From Natrialba aegyptia DSM 13077 (GTDB lineage: Archaea; Halobacteriota; Halobacteria; Halobacteriales; Natrialbaceae), in NCBI RefSeq assembly GCF_000337535.1, contig NZ_AOIP01000015.1, forward strand, positions 213,112 through 277,111: a stretch of 64,000 nucleotides of DNA, written 5' to 3'. The position numbers were made by a program, and so were the translations under genes. The notes below the pieces were generated by a model that searched no databases, was not told the origin of the DNA, and worked only from the letters and a program-made list of their open reading frames with translations. Within the stretch, counting starts at the first letter, position 1, and every line of letters starts with the position of its first letter. Below, piece after piece: positions 10,031 to 18,065 of the stretch.

Positions 10031-10114
10031 TTATAGAGCACGACTGCGTACGTATGCGTACGAATGACGACGCGTGCTGTCGACGCTGACTGTTCTCGTC
10101 CCATGCGGATGTAG
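10031..10114 (+). promoter_or_regulatory. Orphan promoter with dyad operator and 16-codon ORF
   Basis: TTATAGAG at 10031-10038 lies 30 bases before ATG 10064, the spacing of a leaderless promoter. That ATG opens only 16 codons before TAG at 10112-10114. Between the TATA element and the ATG, exactly where the transcript would begin, two copies of TGCGTACG (10045-10052 and 10055-10062) are separated by TA. Each contains the palindrome CGTACG. This looks like a repressor operator over a start site. No full gene follows, and metG has its own promoter 200 bases on. It may be the remains of a lost gene, a leader peptide or a small RNA promoter. Confidence 0.4.
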
Positions 10115-10280
10115 CGACAGCGCCGTCTCCGGGTGGAGTGCCGCGAACGCGACCGGTCATACGGAATACAGGCTTCTCGTGGCGTCGAAACCCGGGTATC
10201 CGAGTTCAGCTGTTCGCCGGCTGTGTTCGCGGCTTGTGAGTGACAAGAAATGCATCCCGGCGAGAAATCGAAACCGGCGG

Positions 10281-10288
10281 GTTTTACG
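10281..10288 (+). promoter_or_regulatory. TATA element of metG
   Basis: GTTTTACG begins 31 bases before ATG 10312. It supports the shorter metG start over an in-frame upstream ATG at 10240, which lies before this element. Confidence 0.5.
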
Positions 10289-10311
10289 CCCGCGACCGAC
10301 TGACCACGCAT

Positions 10312-12465
10312 ATGAGCACTACCAACGACGACTTTCCGACGGACCGTCCCGCGGTCGTGACCTGCGGGTTGCCCTACGCGAACGGCGACCTGCACATCGG
10401 TCACCTGCGGGGATACATCGGCGCTGACGCGTTCAGCCGTGCGCTCGAAACGCTCGGCCAGGAGACGGCCTACGTCTCCGGGTCGGACATGCACGGCACC
10501 CCGATCGCCGTCAACGCCGAGCAGGAGGGGGTCGATCCGGAGGAGTTCGCCCTGGAGTGGCACGAACAGTACGCCGAGACGTTCCCGAAGTTCAACGTCG
10601 AGTTCGATAACTACGGCCACACCCACGACGAGACGAACACGGAACTGACCCGGGAGATCGTCCGGACGCTGGACGAGGAGGGGTACATCTACGAGAAGGA
10701 GATCCAGGTCGCGTACGATCCGGATGCCGACCAGTATCTCCCGGATCGGTACGTCGAGGGAACCTGTCCCTACTGCGGCGCGAAGGCCCGCGGCGACGAG
10801 TGCGACGAGGGCTGTCAGCGCCACCTCGAACCGGGCGAAGTCGAGGAGCCGAAGAGTACGGTCACCGGGAACCCGGCGGAGTACCGCGGGCGCACGCACA
10901 AGTTCTTCGAGGTTTCCGAATTCGCGGACTTCCTGACCGAGTTCCTCGACGGACTGGAGGGGACCTCGAACGCACGCAACCAGCCCCGCCAGTGGATCGA
11001 AGAGGGGCTGCAAGACTGGTGTCTCACCCGCGACATGGAGTGGGGGATCGATTATCCGAACGGCGACAATGAGACGACCGAGGACATCGTCCTCTACGTC
11101 TGGGTCGACGCGCCGGTCGAGTACATCTCCTCCACGAAGCAGTACGCAGAGCGCGTCGGGACCGACGAGTACGACTGGCGGCGCGTCTGGGAGGACGACG
11201 GCGAAATCGTCCACATCATTGGCCGCGACATCATCCAGCACCACACCATCTTCTGGCCCGCGATGCTCGAGGGTGCCGACTACAACACGCCCCGCGCCGT
11301 CGCCGCGACCGGCTTCATCACGATCAACGGCAAGGGCCTCTCGACGAGTCGCAATCGTGCAATCTGGGCGAACGAATACCTTGACGAGGACCTTCACCCC
11401 GATCTGCTGCGGTACTACCTGACGACCACCGGCGGCCTCCAGCAGGACGTGGACTTTTCCTGGGACGCCTTCCAGGAGAAGGTCAACGGCGAGTTAGTGG
11501 GCACCGTCGGCAACTTCTGGTACCGCTCGCTGCTCTTTGCCTACCGCAACTACGAGGGCACCCCCGAGGCGGACGTCTCCGAAGAGGTGTCAGAGCGCAT
11601 CGAAGGGGCGATCGGCGACACCCGAGAGGCCGTCAACGACTACTCGCTCCGGGACATCGGGCAGGCCGCGACCCAGCTCGCCCAGTTCGGCAACGAGTAC
11701 ATCCAGCGTAACGAACCCTGGAAGCTCACCGACGACGACCCCGAACGGGCCGCACAGGTCATTCGCGACTGCGTCCAGATCGCCAAGGCCGTCGGCGTCC
11801 TCCTCGAACCTATCGCACCAGAAAAGGCCCAGCGCCTCTGGGAACAACTGGGCGAAGACGGCGACATTGCGGACGCCCACCTCGAAGACGCGCTCGAGGC
11901 ACCGCCCCGAACCTTCGACGAACCCGGTGAACTCTTCGCGAAGATCGAAGACGACCGCGTCGACGAACTCAACGAGAAACTCGCAGAACGCGTCGCGGCG
12001 GCGGGCGGCGATGAAGACGAAGACGAGGACGAGGACGAAGCCGAAGGCGAAGAGACGGAAACCGAAACCGACGACACCGCCTCGGACGAATCGGCTGCCA
12101 TGGCAGACGCCACCGCGGACACCGACGCCCTCGAGCCGCTCATCGAGGACCGCATCGGTTTCGAAGACTTCCAAGAACTCGACATTCGCGTCGGGCGTAT
12201 CGAGTCGGCCGAGGGAATCGACGGCGCGGACGACCTCGCGAAACTCGAAGTCGACATCGGCTTCGAAACCCGCCAGATCGTCGCCGGAATCAAGCAACTC
12301 CACGACCTCGACGAACTCCCTGGCGAGAAGTGCATCCTGCTCGCGAATATGGAACCCGCCGAGCTATTCGGCGTCGAATCCAACGGCATGATCCTCGCTG
12401 CAGGCGACGAGGCGGACCTGCTGACGACCCACGACGACGCCGTCGTCGGCGAAAAGGTGCAGTAG
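10312..12465 (+). CDS. metG: Methionyl-tRNA synthetase with fused tRNA-binding domain
   Basis: This class I synthetase charges tRNA-Met. The HIGH signature is exact (residues 28-31). The second signature is the variant KGLSTSR beginning at Lys341 in place of KMSKS. A zinc knuckle, CPYCGAKARGDECDEGC, sits at about residue 150. After the anticodon-binding helical domain comes an acidic linker of about 60 residues rich in Asp and Glu. A C-terminal EMAPII/Trbp111-like tRNA-binding domain starts at about residue 615 with FEDFQELDIRVGRI. The frame stays open upstream to 10240, but the ATG at 10312 matches the family start and promoter spacing, giving 717 residues. Confidence 0.96.
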   Translation: MSTTNDDFPTDRPAVVTCGLPYANGDLHIGHLRGYIGADAFSRALETLGQETAYVSGSDMHGTPIAVNAEQEGVDPEEFALEWHEQYAETFPKFNVEFDNYGHTHDETNTELTREIVRTLDEEGYIYEKEIQVAYDPDADQYLPDRYVEGTCPYCGAKARGDECDEGCQRHLEPGEVEEPKSTVTGNPAEYRGRTHKFFEVSEFADFLTEFLDGLEGTSNARNQPRQWIEEGLQDWCLTRDMEWGIDYPNGDNETTEDIVLYVWVDAPVEYISSTKQYAERVGTDEYDWRRVWEDDGEIVHIIGRDIIQHHTIFWPAMLEGADYNTPRAVAATGFITINGKGLSTSRNRAIWANEYLDEDLHPDLLRYYLTTTGGLQQDVDFSWDAFQEKVNGELVGTVGNFWYRSLLFAYRNYEGTPEADVSEEVSERIEGAIGDTREAVNDYSLRDIGQAATQLAQFGNEYIQRNEPWKLTDDDPERAAQVIRDCVQIAKAVGVLLEPIAPEKAQRLWEQLGEDGDIADAHLEDALEAPPRTFDEPGELFAKIEDDRVDELNEKLAERVAAAGGDEDEDEDEDEAEGEETETETDDTASDESAAMADATADTDALEPLIEDRIGFEDFQELDIRVGRIESAEGIDGADDLAKLEVDIGFETRQIVAGIKQLHDLDELPGEKCILLANMEPAELFGVESNGMILAAGDEADLLTTHDDAVVGEKVQ

Positions 12466-12731
12466 ACGGCCGTTCGAGTTCACGGTCTCTATTTCGCTTC
12501 TGTGATCGCAATTGCTCACGCTCGCTTTCGAGACGACCTAGCGGCGATAACGGAAGCGACGCCAGCAGTACCGATCCTTGGTTACCGGACCCAGCATGAA
12601 TATAAGAGTGACATGGGGACTAATATAGGAAAATTTTGGTCAAGGAGAACAGTAGCGCGTATATTGGGATTCGCTATTGGAATGAGTGTATCTAACATAA
12701 CGGTTGCCGTGGCACATGACGGGAAAGGATA

Positions 12732-12747
12732 CACTCGGCCCCGAGTA
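12732..12747. promoter_or_regulatory. TrmB-like operator upstream of pyk
   Basis: CACT-N7-GAGTA matches the published Halobacterium TrmB motif TACT-N7/8-GAGTA at all but the first base. It contains the perfect dyad ACTCGG-CC-CCGAGT (12733-12746). It ends 5 bases before the pyk TATA element. TrmB controls glycolytic and gluconeogenic genes including pyk, so the context fits. The match is by eye only. Confidence 0.6.
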
Positions 12748-12750
12748 AGT

Positions 12751-12762
12751 CACCTATCTTTT
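12751..12762 (+). promoter_or_regulatory. TATA element of pyk
   Basis: ACCTATCTTTTT is centred about 32 bases before ATG 12789, consistent with a leaderless transcript. It supports the ATG at 12789 over an in-frame upstream start at 12762, which would lie inside this element. Confidence 0.6.
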
Positions 12763-12788
12763 TGCCCGTGCTCGCGATAGCACAAGGC

Positions 12789-14543
12789 ATGAGAAACGCA
12801 AAGATCGTCTGTACGCTCGGGCCTGCCTCGAGCGATCGCCGGACGATCCGGAACCTCGCGGACGCCGGCATGTCGGTTGCTCGGCTGAACGCGAGTCACG
12901 GAACTCGAGAGGATCGTGCCGCACTCATCGACCGCGTTCGCTCGGTCGACGAGGAACGAGAGAAACCCGTCTCCGTCATGCTGGACATGCAGGGGCCGGA
13001 AATCCGGACTGCACCGCTCCCCGAGGGAGAGACGGTCACGCTCGAAACCGACTCGGAGATCAGGTTCGTCGAAGGGGACGATGCCACGCCCGAAACCGTC
13101 GGCCTCTCGCTGCCGGTTGGTGCCGTCGAACCGGGCGATCGAATTCTGCTCGACGACGGACTGATCGAGACGACCGTTCGCGAACGCGACGGCGACGCCG
13201 TGGTGGCACACGTCGATACGGGCGGCGAACTGGGCGGCCGAAAGGGCGTCAACGTCCCCGGTGTCGACCTGGATCTCGACGTCGTCACCGAGTCCGACCG
13301 CAGGGATCTCGAACTCGCCGCCGAGAAGGAAGTCGACTTCGTGGCGGCGAGTTTCGTCCGGGACACAGCGGACGTCTACGAGGTCAACGAGGTCATCGAG
13401 GACGCCGGCGCGGAGATTCCGATCATCTCGAAGATAGAACGCGCCGGTGCCGTCGACAACCTAGACGACATTATCGACGCCTCGGACGGGATCATGGTCG
13501 CTCGCGGCGACCTGGGCGTCGAATGTCCGATGGAGGACGTACCGATGATCCAGAAACGCATCATCCGCCGGTGTCGCGAGGCCGGTCTCCCGGTTATCAC
13601 GGCGACGGAGATGCTCGATTCGATGGTCCACGCCCGCCGACCGACCCGAGCGGAGGCCTCGGACGTGGCAAACGCCGTCCTCGACGGTACCGACGGCGTC
13701 ATGCTCTCCGCGGAGACCGCGATCGGCGACCACCCCGTCGCGGTCGTCGACGCGATGGACAGCATCGTCCGCGAGGTCGAACACTCCGAGGAGTACGCCG
13801 AACTCCTCGAACAGCGCGTTCCCGCCGCCGGCGAGGCTCGAACGGACGCCCTGGCACGCTCGGCGCGCTTTCTCGCCCGCGACATCGGTGCCGACGCCAT
13901 CGTCGCGGCGACCGAATCCGGCTACACGGCGCTGAAAACCGCAAAGTACCGTCCCGGCGTCCCGGTCGTCGCCTCGACGCCCAGCCACCGCGTCCGCCGC
14001 CGGCTCGCCCTCTCGTGGGGCGTCACACCGCTGTACGCCGAAGTCTCCGATCAGGGAGCCGACGCCGTCGTCGAGAAAGCCGTCCAGGCCGCTCTGGAAG
14101 CCGGCGTCGCCGAAAGCGGTGATACCGTCGTCGTCCTCTGTGGCATGATGACCGAACTCGAGGGCGCGAATACGACGAACATGTTGAAGGTCCACGTCGC
14201 GGCGGAGGCGCTGACGACGGGCCGCGTCGTCGTCGAGGGCCGTGCGACCGGGCCGCTGGCACGAGTTCAGGATGGCGATCTCACCGACGTACCGGAGGGT
14301 GCCATCCTCGCGCTGCCGACGGAGTTCGACGCGGAGTTTACGGGCGATGTCTCGAAGATCGGTGGCATCGTCAACGCTCGGCGAGGGATGACGGGATATC
14401 CGGCGCTGGTAGCACGAGAGATGGACGTGCCGATGGTAAGCGGGGCGACGATTTCGGAGATGGAGGCGGGAACGGTCGTCACCATCGACGCGGAACGAGG
14501 AGTCGTCTACGAGGGCGACATTCGGGATCGAACGGATCGGTAG
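12789..14543 (+). CDS. pyk: Pyruvate kinase with C-terminal PEP-utiliser domain
   Basis: Pyk makes pyruvate and ATP from PEP and ADP in the lower glycolytic route. The start MRNAKIVCTLGPAS is typical. ARLNASHG, the catalytic loop with IISKIERAGAVDN, the MVARGDLGVE segment and the TEMLDSM helix are all present. Beyond the usual C-domain, which ends at about residue 475, there is an extra region of about 100 residues resembling the swivelling PEP-utiliser domain, with the motif GGIVNARRGMTGYPALVAREM. Its pattern lacks the phospho-His of PpsA. This extension is known from Bacillus-type and haloarchaeal Pyk. The gene is probably under TrmB control. Confidence 0.96.
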   Translation: MRNAKIVCTLGPASSDRRTIRNLADAGMSVARLNASHGTREDRAALIDRVRSVDEEREKPVSVMLDMQGPEIRTAPLPEGETVTLETDSEIRFVEGDDATPETVGLSLPVGAVEPGDRILLDDGLIETTVRERDGDAVVAHVDTGGELGGRKGVNVPGVDLDLDVVTESDRRDLELAAEKEVDFVAASFVRDTADVYEVNEVIEDAGAEIPIISKIERAGAVDNLDDIIDASDGIMVARGDLGVECPMEDVPMIQKRIIRRCREAGLPVITATEMLDSMVHARRPTRAEASDVANAVLDGTDGVMLSAETAIGDHPVAVVDAMDSIVREVEHSEEYAELLEQRVPAAGEARTDALARSARFLARDIGADAIVAATESGYTALKTAKYRPGVPVVASTPSHRVRRRLALSWGVTPLYAEVSDQGADAVVEKAVQAALEAGVAESGDTVVVLCGMMTELEGANTTNMLKVHVAAEALTTGRVVVEGRATGPLARVQDGDLTDVPEGAILALPTEFDAEFTGDVSKIGGIVNARRGMTGYPALVAREMDVPMVSGATISEMEAGTVVTIDAERGVVYEGDIRDRTDR

Positions 14544-14684
14544 GAAGCGAGAGCGGGAACGCCGCTCGCGGTCGATCCTGGCCGCTGACCCTACCCGCGG
14601 GCAGACGAACGCGAGACGGGGCATACCAGGATCACCTGTGTTCGGGACGGCGGATTTTTGACGCCACGGCGAGTACGACACTGT

Positions 14685-15110
14685 ATGGCAGATGAAACGT
14701 CCGGACCCGACAGCCGCGGAGACGACTGGGGCACGACGGAGACGGGTGTAACTGGGTCGGACGGATCGAAGGGTGCAGCCGACGAGTCGACCGATGGCGA
14801 GCACGGGGAGGCCGACGAGTGGGGGACAACCGCCGGGGCTGACCGGGCCCGTGACAGGGAACGGAGTGGTGCCGAAACGGAATCAGCCACCGAACGGATT
14901 CCGATCGACCTCTCCGCAAGAGGGACCGACGCGGAGAACCGAGATGACGAGCGCCACACCGGTGACGATGCGGACGACCCGTACGCACCCGAACCGAGTT
15001 CAGCGCCGGTCGAATCCGGCGATCCGTCCCTCGAACACATCATCTTCGTCGCGCTCGGTGCGGTGGCGACGATTCTCGTTCTCGCTCGCGTCGTGTTGGT
15101 TACGTTCTAG
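14685..15110 (+). CDS. Acidic tail-anchored membrane protein
   Basis: About 110 hydrophilic, Asp/Glu/Ser/Thr-rich residues with no visible fold are followed by one hydrophobic C-terminal segment (about residues 113-141, beginning SLEHIIFVALGAVATILVLA). The protein should sit in the membrane by its tail with the acidic part in the cytoplasm. The ATG at 14685 lies about 30 bases after GGATTTTTGA, a plausible TATA element, which favours it over an in-frame upstream start. Similar single-TM acidic proteins are widespread in haloarchaea. I cannot assign a function. Confidence 0.65.
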   Translation: MADETSGPDSRGDDWGTTETGVTGSDGSKGAADESTDGEHGEADEWGTTAGADRARDRERSGAETESATERIPIDLSARGTDAENRDDERHTGDDADDPYAPEPSSAPVESGDPSLEHIIFVALGAVATILVLARVVLVTF

Positions 15111-15135
15111 CGCCCGCCGTCCGGACTCTGGGCCC

Positions 15136-15603
15136 CTATACTTCCGTGCGTTCCTGCACTCGTTCGAGACCCGTCGTCGCCTCCGCTTTCGTCGTTTCGA
15201 GCGGCTCAACGACCTCGTCCGGCAGATTCATTCGATCCGCGAGTGCGAGCAGCGTCTCTAGCTTCGTGATCTCGAGTCGCTCGATCGACCGCCCGAGTTC
15301 AGCGTCGACGAGGTCGCCGAGGACCGGGTCCTGAACGTCTCCGACCAGGTCGTCGCGCTCGCTCCGGAGCGTATCAAGCATCTCGCTCTCGATGACGCCC
15401 GGATCGGCCTCGATCGCGTCGAAGATCGGTTCGATGCGGCCGAGTTGCTCCGTTGTCGTCTCGCTGTGGGCCATGTAGAACTCCTCGAGTTCTTCGTCGG
15501 TGGCGGCGTCGGCCAGTTCCGACTGGAGGTCCTCGAGTTCGCGTTCGATGTGATAGAACTCGCGCAGCGTCCGGATGAACAGATCGTGTTCGTTCTCGAT
15601 CAT
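15136..15603 (-). CDS. DUF892 (YciE/YciF-like) four-helix protein
   Basis: At 155 residues the protein is all helical and acidic. It begins MIENEHDLFIRTLREFYHIERELEDLQ and matches the DUF892 pattern: ferritin-like bundles found in stress-related YciE/YciF proteins. Glu and His residues suitable for metal binding occur in the first helix (FYHIERELE) and the second (EEFYMAHSETT). Biochemical function in archaea is not established. The frame is open 9 codons further upstream, but the MIEN start fits the family better. It converges with the tail-anchored protein gene, with only 25 bases between stops. Confidence 0.75.
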   Translation of the reverse strand: MIENEHDLFIRTLREFYHIERELEDLQSELADAATDEELEEFYMAHSETTTEQLGRIEPIFDAIEADPGVIESEMLDTLRSERDDLVGDVQDPVLGDLVDAELGRSIERLEITKLETLLALADRMNLPDEVVEPLETTKAEATTGLERVQERTEV

Positions 15604-15724
15604 ACCAAAGACGGCAGTGCCGACTCGCAAAGGGATTGGGCCGTCGTGTGAAACCCGGCGCTTGCGGTCACGCCGTGACGCCGGTCATCTCAGTTAGTCT
15701 ACCGAACGCCTATGTGATCGCAGC

Positions 15725-16588
15725 GTGACCGTCGAGGTGACGACACCAATACGTCGCCTCGCCACCGCCCTCCTCGTCGCGCTGCTCGTGACGGCTGCGG
15801 GCTGTAGCGCGTTCGAATCGTCGCCGGACGCCGAGGAACGGGAGCCACTCACCGTCGACGACGAACTCGCTCCCGGCCTTAGCGAGAGCGGGATCACCGA
15901 CACTGTTGCGCTTTCGACCGCTCACCGCAGTGAACTCGAGAACGCCACCTTCGAACGGACACAGACGACGTATCGGTACGACGAACACGAAACCCTCAGC
16001 AACGTCGCGAACACGACACAGACCGTCACCGACGACGCAGCGTACTCCGTCCGAGAGAACGATCCCGAGTATATCGAAGCGAACGAAACACAGCACCCCA
16101 TCCGCCGCCAAGAGTGGCGCTCAGCCGACGACGACCTCGGTCGCGTCACCGACGCGACTGGGGAGACGCACGTACTCTCTCAGACGGCCGGACCCGACTC
16201 GCCGAGTCTTCCAGTATCGATCCACAGATTCGACGAAGTCGAGCACTCGGTTGCCGTCGAACAGACCGCCGGAGGGGCCGAGCGCTACCGACTCACAGGA
16301 GCCGGAAATCTATCCGATGGGACGTTCATGGCGTTTAATACAACCATTACACCATCCGGAGTTATCGAAACCTACGAGATCAGCCTCCGATGGACGGTCG
16401 ACGGTAACCAGCAGACACGAACAACCGTCGGCGAGTTCACCCGCGGCGACGACATCGAACTCGAAGAACCGGCGTGGGTCGACGACGCGCGGGCCGCACT
16501 CGAAGCCGAAACACAGTCGTTCGAGAGCGAAAGAGAGGGCGAGAGAGAGGGCGAGAGAGAAAGCGAAATGACCGACAGCGACCCATGA
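15725..16588 (+). CDS. Haloarchaeal lipoprotein
   Basis: The protein begins with GTG and has a basic N-terminus, a hydrophobic run and a lipobox ending at about Cys27 (VTAAGCSAF). The mature part is acidic, Thr/Glu-rich and beta-prone, with repeated Glu-Thr-Arg-Thr strands. It resembles the large group of haloarchaeal lipoproteins with an LolA/outer-surface-like fold, but I cannot name the family. The C-terminal 20 residues are encoded by a 12-base tandem repeat. Its stop overlaps the next gene (ATGA), so the two are probably translated together. Confidence 0.7.
   Translation: MTVEVTTPIRRLATALLVALLVTAAGCSAFESSPDAEEREPLTVDDELAPGLSESGITDTVALSTAHRSELENATFERTQTTYRYDEHETLSNVANTTQTVTDDAAYSVRENDPEYIEANETQHPIRRQEWRSADDDLGRVTDATGETHVLSQTAGPDSPSLPVSIHRFDEVEHSVAVEQTAGGAERYRLTGAGNLSDGTFMAFNTTITPSGVIETYEISLRWTVDGNQQTRTTVGEFTRGDDIELEEPAWVDDARAALEAETQSFESEREGEREGERESEMTDSDP
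16529..16564 (+). repeat. 12-bp tandem repeat, three units, at a gene's 3' end
   Basis: Three units, GAAAGAGAGGGC, GAGAGAGAGGGC and GAGAGAGAAAGC, run in frame and encode the tetrapeptides EREG, EREG and ERES. They end about 20 bases before the overlap with the cyclase gene. Because the unit is a multiple of three, slippage would lengthen or shorten the tail without breaking the frame. Confidence 0.85.
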
Positions 16589-17268
16589 CCTACTACGACC
16601 TTAGCCACTCGATTCGGTCCGGTATGCCCGTCTTCCCCGGCGATCCGCCGGTCGACATCACGCCGGCGGCAACGGTCGAAGATGACGGCTATCACGTTGC
16701 CGCACTCCACTGTGGCAGCCACACCGGGACACACATCGACGCGCCGAGCCACGTCTTCCGCGACGGATCTGCACTCGACTCGATTGCCGTCGACGAGTTC
16801 GTCTTCGACGCCCGACTCGTCGACTGTACCGGGAAATCGCCACGGGAATCGATCGAGGCGGCCGACTTACCCGCCCCGGACGGCACCGCGGATCTCCTGC
16901 TCTGTCACACCGGCTGGGACGAGTACTGGGGCACGGATCGGTACTTCGATCACCCGTACCTGACGCCGGGGGCCGCCGAACACTGTCGTGAGGCAGGCTG
17001 GAGCGTCGGTCTGGACACGCTTAATCCGGACCCGACGCCGACCGAGAACGCGACGGATTCGGAGCCGGCAGGCTTTCAAGCCCATCACACGCTGCTCGGG
17101 GACGGATCGTACGTCATCGAGAACCTGACCGGCCTCGAATCGCTGCCAGCGGAGGAGTCGATTGTCACGCTCGTCGCCTTTCCCCTCCCAATTACGGAGG
17201 CCGATGGGGCACCGATTCGAGCCGTCGCGATCGACTCGGACGACCAATTGGACGACGGTCCGTTCTGA
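16585..17268 (+). CDS. Cyclase-family metal-dependent hydrolase
   Basis: The signature HTGTHIDAPSH (His46, His50, Asp52, His56) binds the divalent metal in the cyclase/kynurenine formamidase superfamily. The protein is 227 residues, a normal length for the family, and begins with the usual YYDLSHSIRSGMPVFPGDP. Members hydrolyse N-formylkynurenine, isatin or other cyclic amides; which one applies here cannot be told. The ATG overlaps the lipoprotein stop by ATGA, implying translational coupling to an exported protein of unrelated type. Confidence 0.85.
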   Translation: MTYYDLSHSIRSGMPVFPGDPPVDITPAATVEDDGYHVAALHCGSHTGTHIDAPSHVFRDGSALDSIAVDEFVFDARLVDCTGKSPRESIEAADLPAPDGTADLLLCHTGWDEYWGTDRYFDHPYLTPGAAEHCREAGWSVGLDTLNPDPTPTENATDSEPAGFQAHHTLLGDGSYVIENLTGLESLPAEESIVTLVAFPLPITEADGAPIRAVAIDSDDQLDDGPF

Positions 17269-17285
17269 CGACGACTCGGTGCAGA

Positions 17286-18017
17286 TTACGCGAGTTCAGC
17301 GTTCAGTATCCGTATCGTTCCACGCGTCCCGTCCCAGTCGGTCTCGTACTCGAGGTCGATCCGCCGATCCATATGCGGCCCGTCGACGACCAGCGTCTCG
17401 AACTCGCCGCCCTCGCCGAGAACGTGGACGCCGTACTCCTCGTTGAGCGTCTCGAGTTCGACGATGGCTTCGCGGTCGAGCGTACGCCCGAGCCACGACT
17501 CGTCGAGTCCGTAGGCCGCGGTTTGAATGATCTTGATCTCGAAGCCAGCGTCGAGCATCGCCTCGGCGAGCGCTCGCGGGTCTTCCTGCCACAGCGGTGC
17601 GAACAGCTCACAGTCGAGTCGATCGCACATCGCTTCGATGCGGTTCGTCTGGAACTCGCTCTCGACCGCACCAGCCGTGACGCCTGCGATGCCCCCGTCG
17701 AGATCCGCGTCCAGTTCCTCGAGGGCCGCTTCGAGCGGTTCGAGTTCGGCGTCGCCCTGGGCGCTCGAGTCGCGGGCGGTGTCGGCTTCGAGATCCGCGG
17801 GGTCGACATCGACGAGGTCGATGCCGATGCTCTCGGCCGCCAGCGCGGTGAGGTCGGTCGCGGGGACGTGGTACATATAGGAGTCCTCGGAGGGATGGAC
17901 CGTGACGAGTCGGTCCACGTCGAGGCCGTTTTCGAGGGCTCGATACAGCGCCCACGACGAGTCCTTGCCACCGGAAAAGAGGCTCACCCACGCGCCGTCT
18001 GCGTCGCTGTCGCTCAT
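17286..18017 (-). CDS. Dph6-like diphthine-ammonia ligase (PP-loop ATPase)
   Basis: A PP-loop, LFSGGKDSSWAL (residues 13-24), activates a carbonyl with ATP. The rest matches the MJ0570-type ATP-binding proteins related to Dph6, which performs the last step of diphthamide formation on elongation factor 2. Conserved pieces include the FAPLWQEDP and EGGEFETLVVDGPHM segments. At 243 residues it is the short archaeal form without the extra YjgF-like domains of eukaryotes. It converges with the cyclase gene, separated by 17 bases. Dph6 activity is inferred from family membership. Confidence 0.8.
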   Translation of the reverse strand: MSDSDADGAWVSLFSGGKDSSWALYRALENGLDVDRLVTVHPSEDSYMYHVPATDLTALAAESIGIDLVDVDPADLEADTARDSSAQGDAELEPLEAALEELDADLDGGIAGVTAGAVESEFQTNRIEAMCDRLDCELFAPLWQEDPRALAEAMLDAGFEIKIIQTAAYGLDESWLGRTLDREAIVELETLNEEYGVHVLGEGGEFETLVVDGPHMDRRIDLEYETDWDGTRGTIRILNAELA

Positions 18018-18065
18018 AGCAGAGGGTGGGAGCGGGGGAGTAAATGCGTGACGAGTCGCGGGTGA

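Larger units (their letters stand above)
12613..12780 (+). pseudogene. AT-rich fragment encoding a Tat-like signal peptide
   Basis: The 323-base spacer between metG and pyk contains a segment much richer in A+T than its surroundings (about 12590-12730). It encodes a 55-residue ORF beginning at ATG 12613. The peptide has a twin-arginine start (SRRTVARILG) followed by a hydrophobic stretch and AVAHDG, which looks like a Tat signal and its cleavage region. It has no mature domain. Its last codons run through the pyk operator and TATA box. Codon use (ATA, AGG, GGA, ACT) is unlike the neighbours. I read it as the 5' stub of a foreign exported-protein gene, although a functional small secreted peptide is possible. 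Confidence 0.4.

Noticed and set aside
9604-11397. 597-codon minus-strand ORF over mfnA and metG
   Set aside because: It runs antisense to two well-identified genes and has shadow composition.
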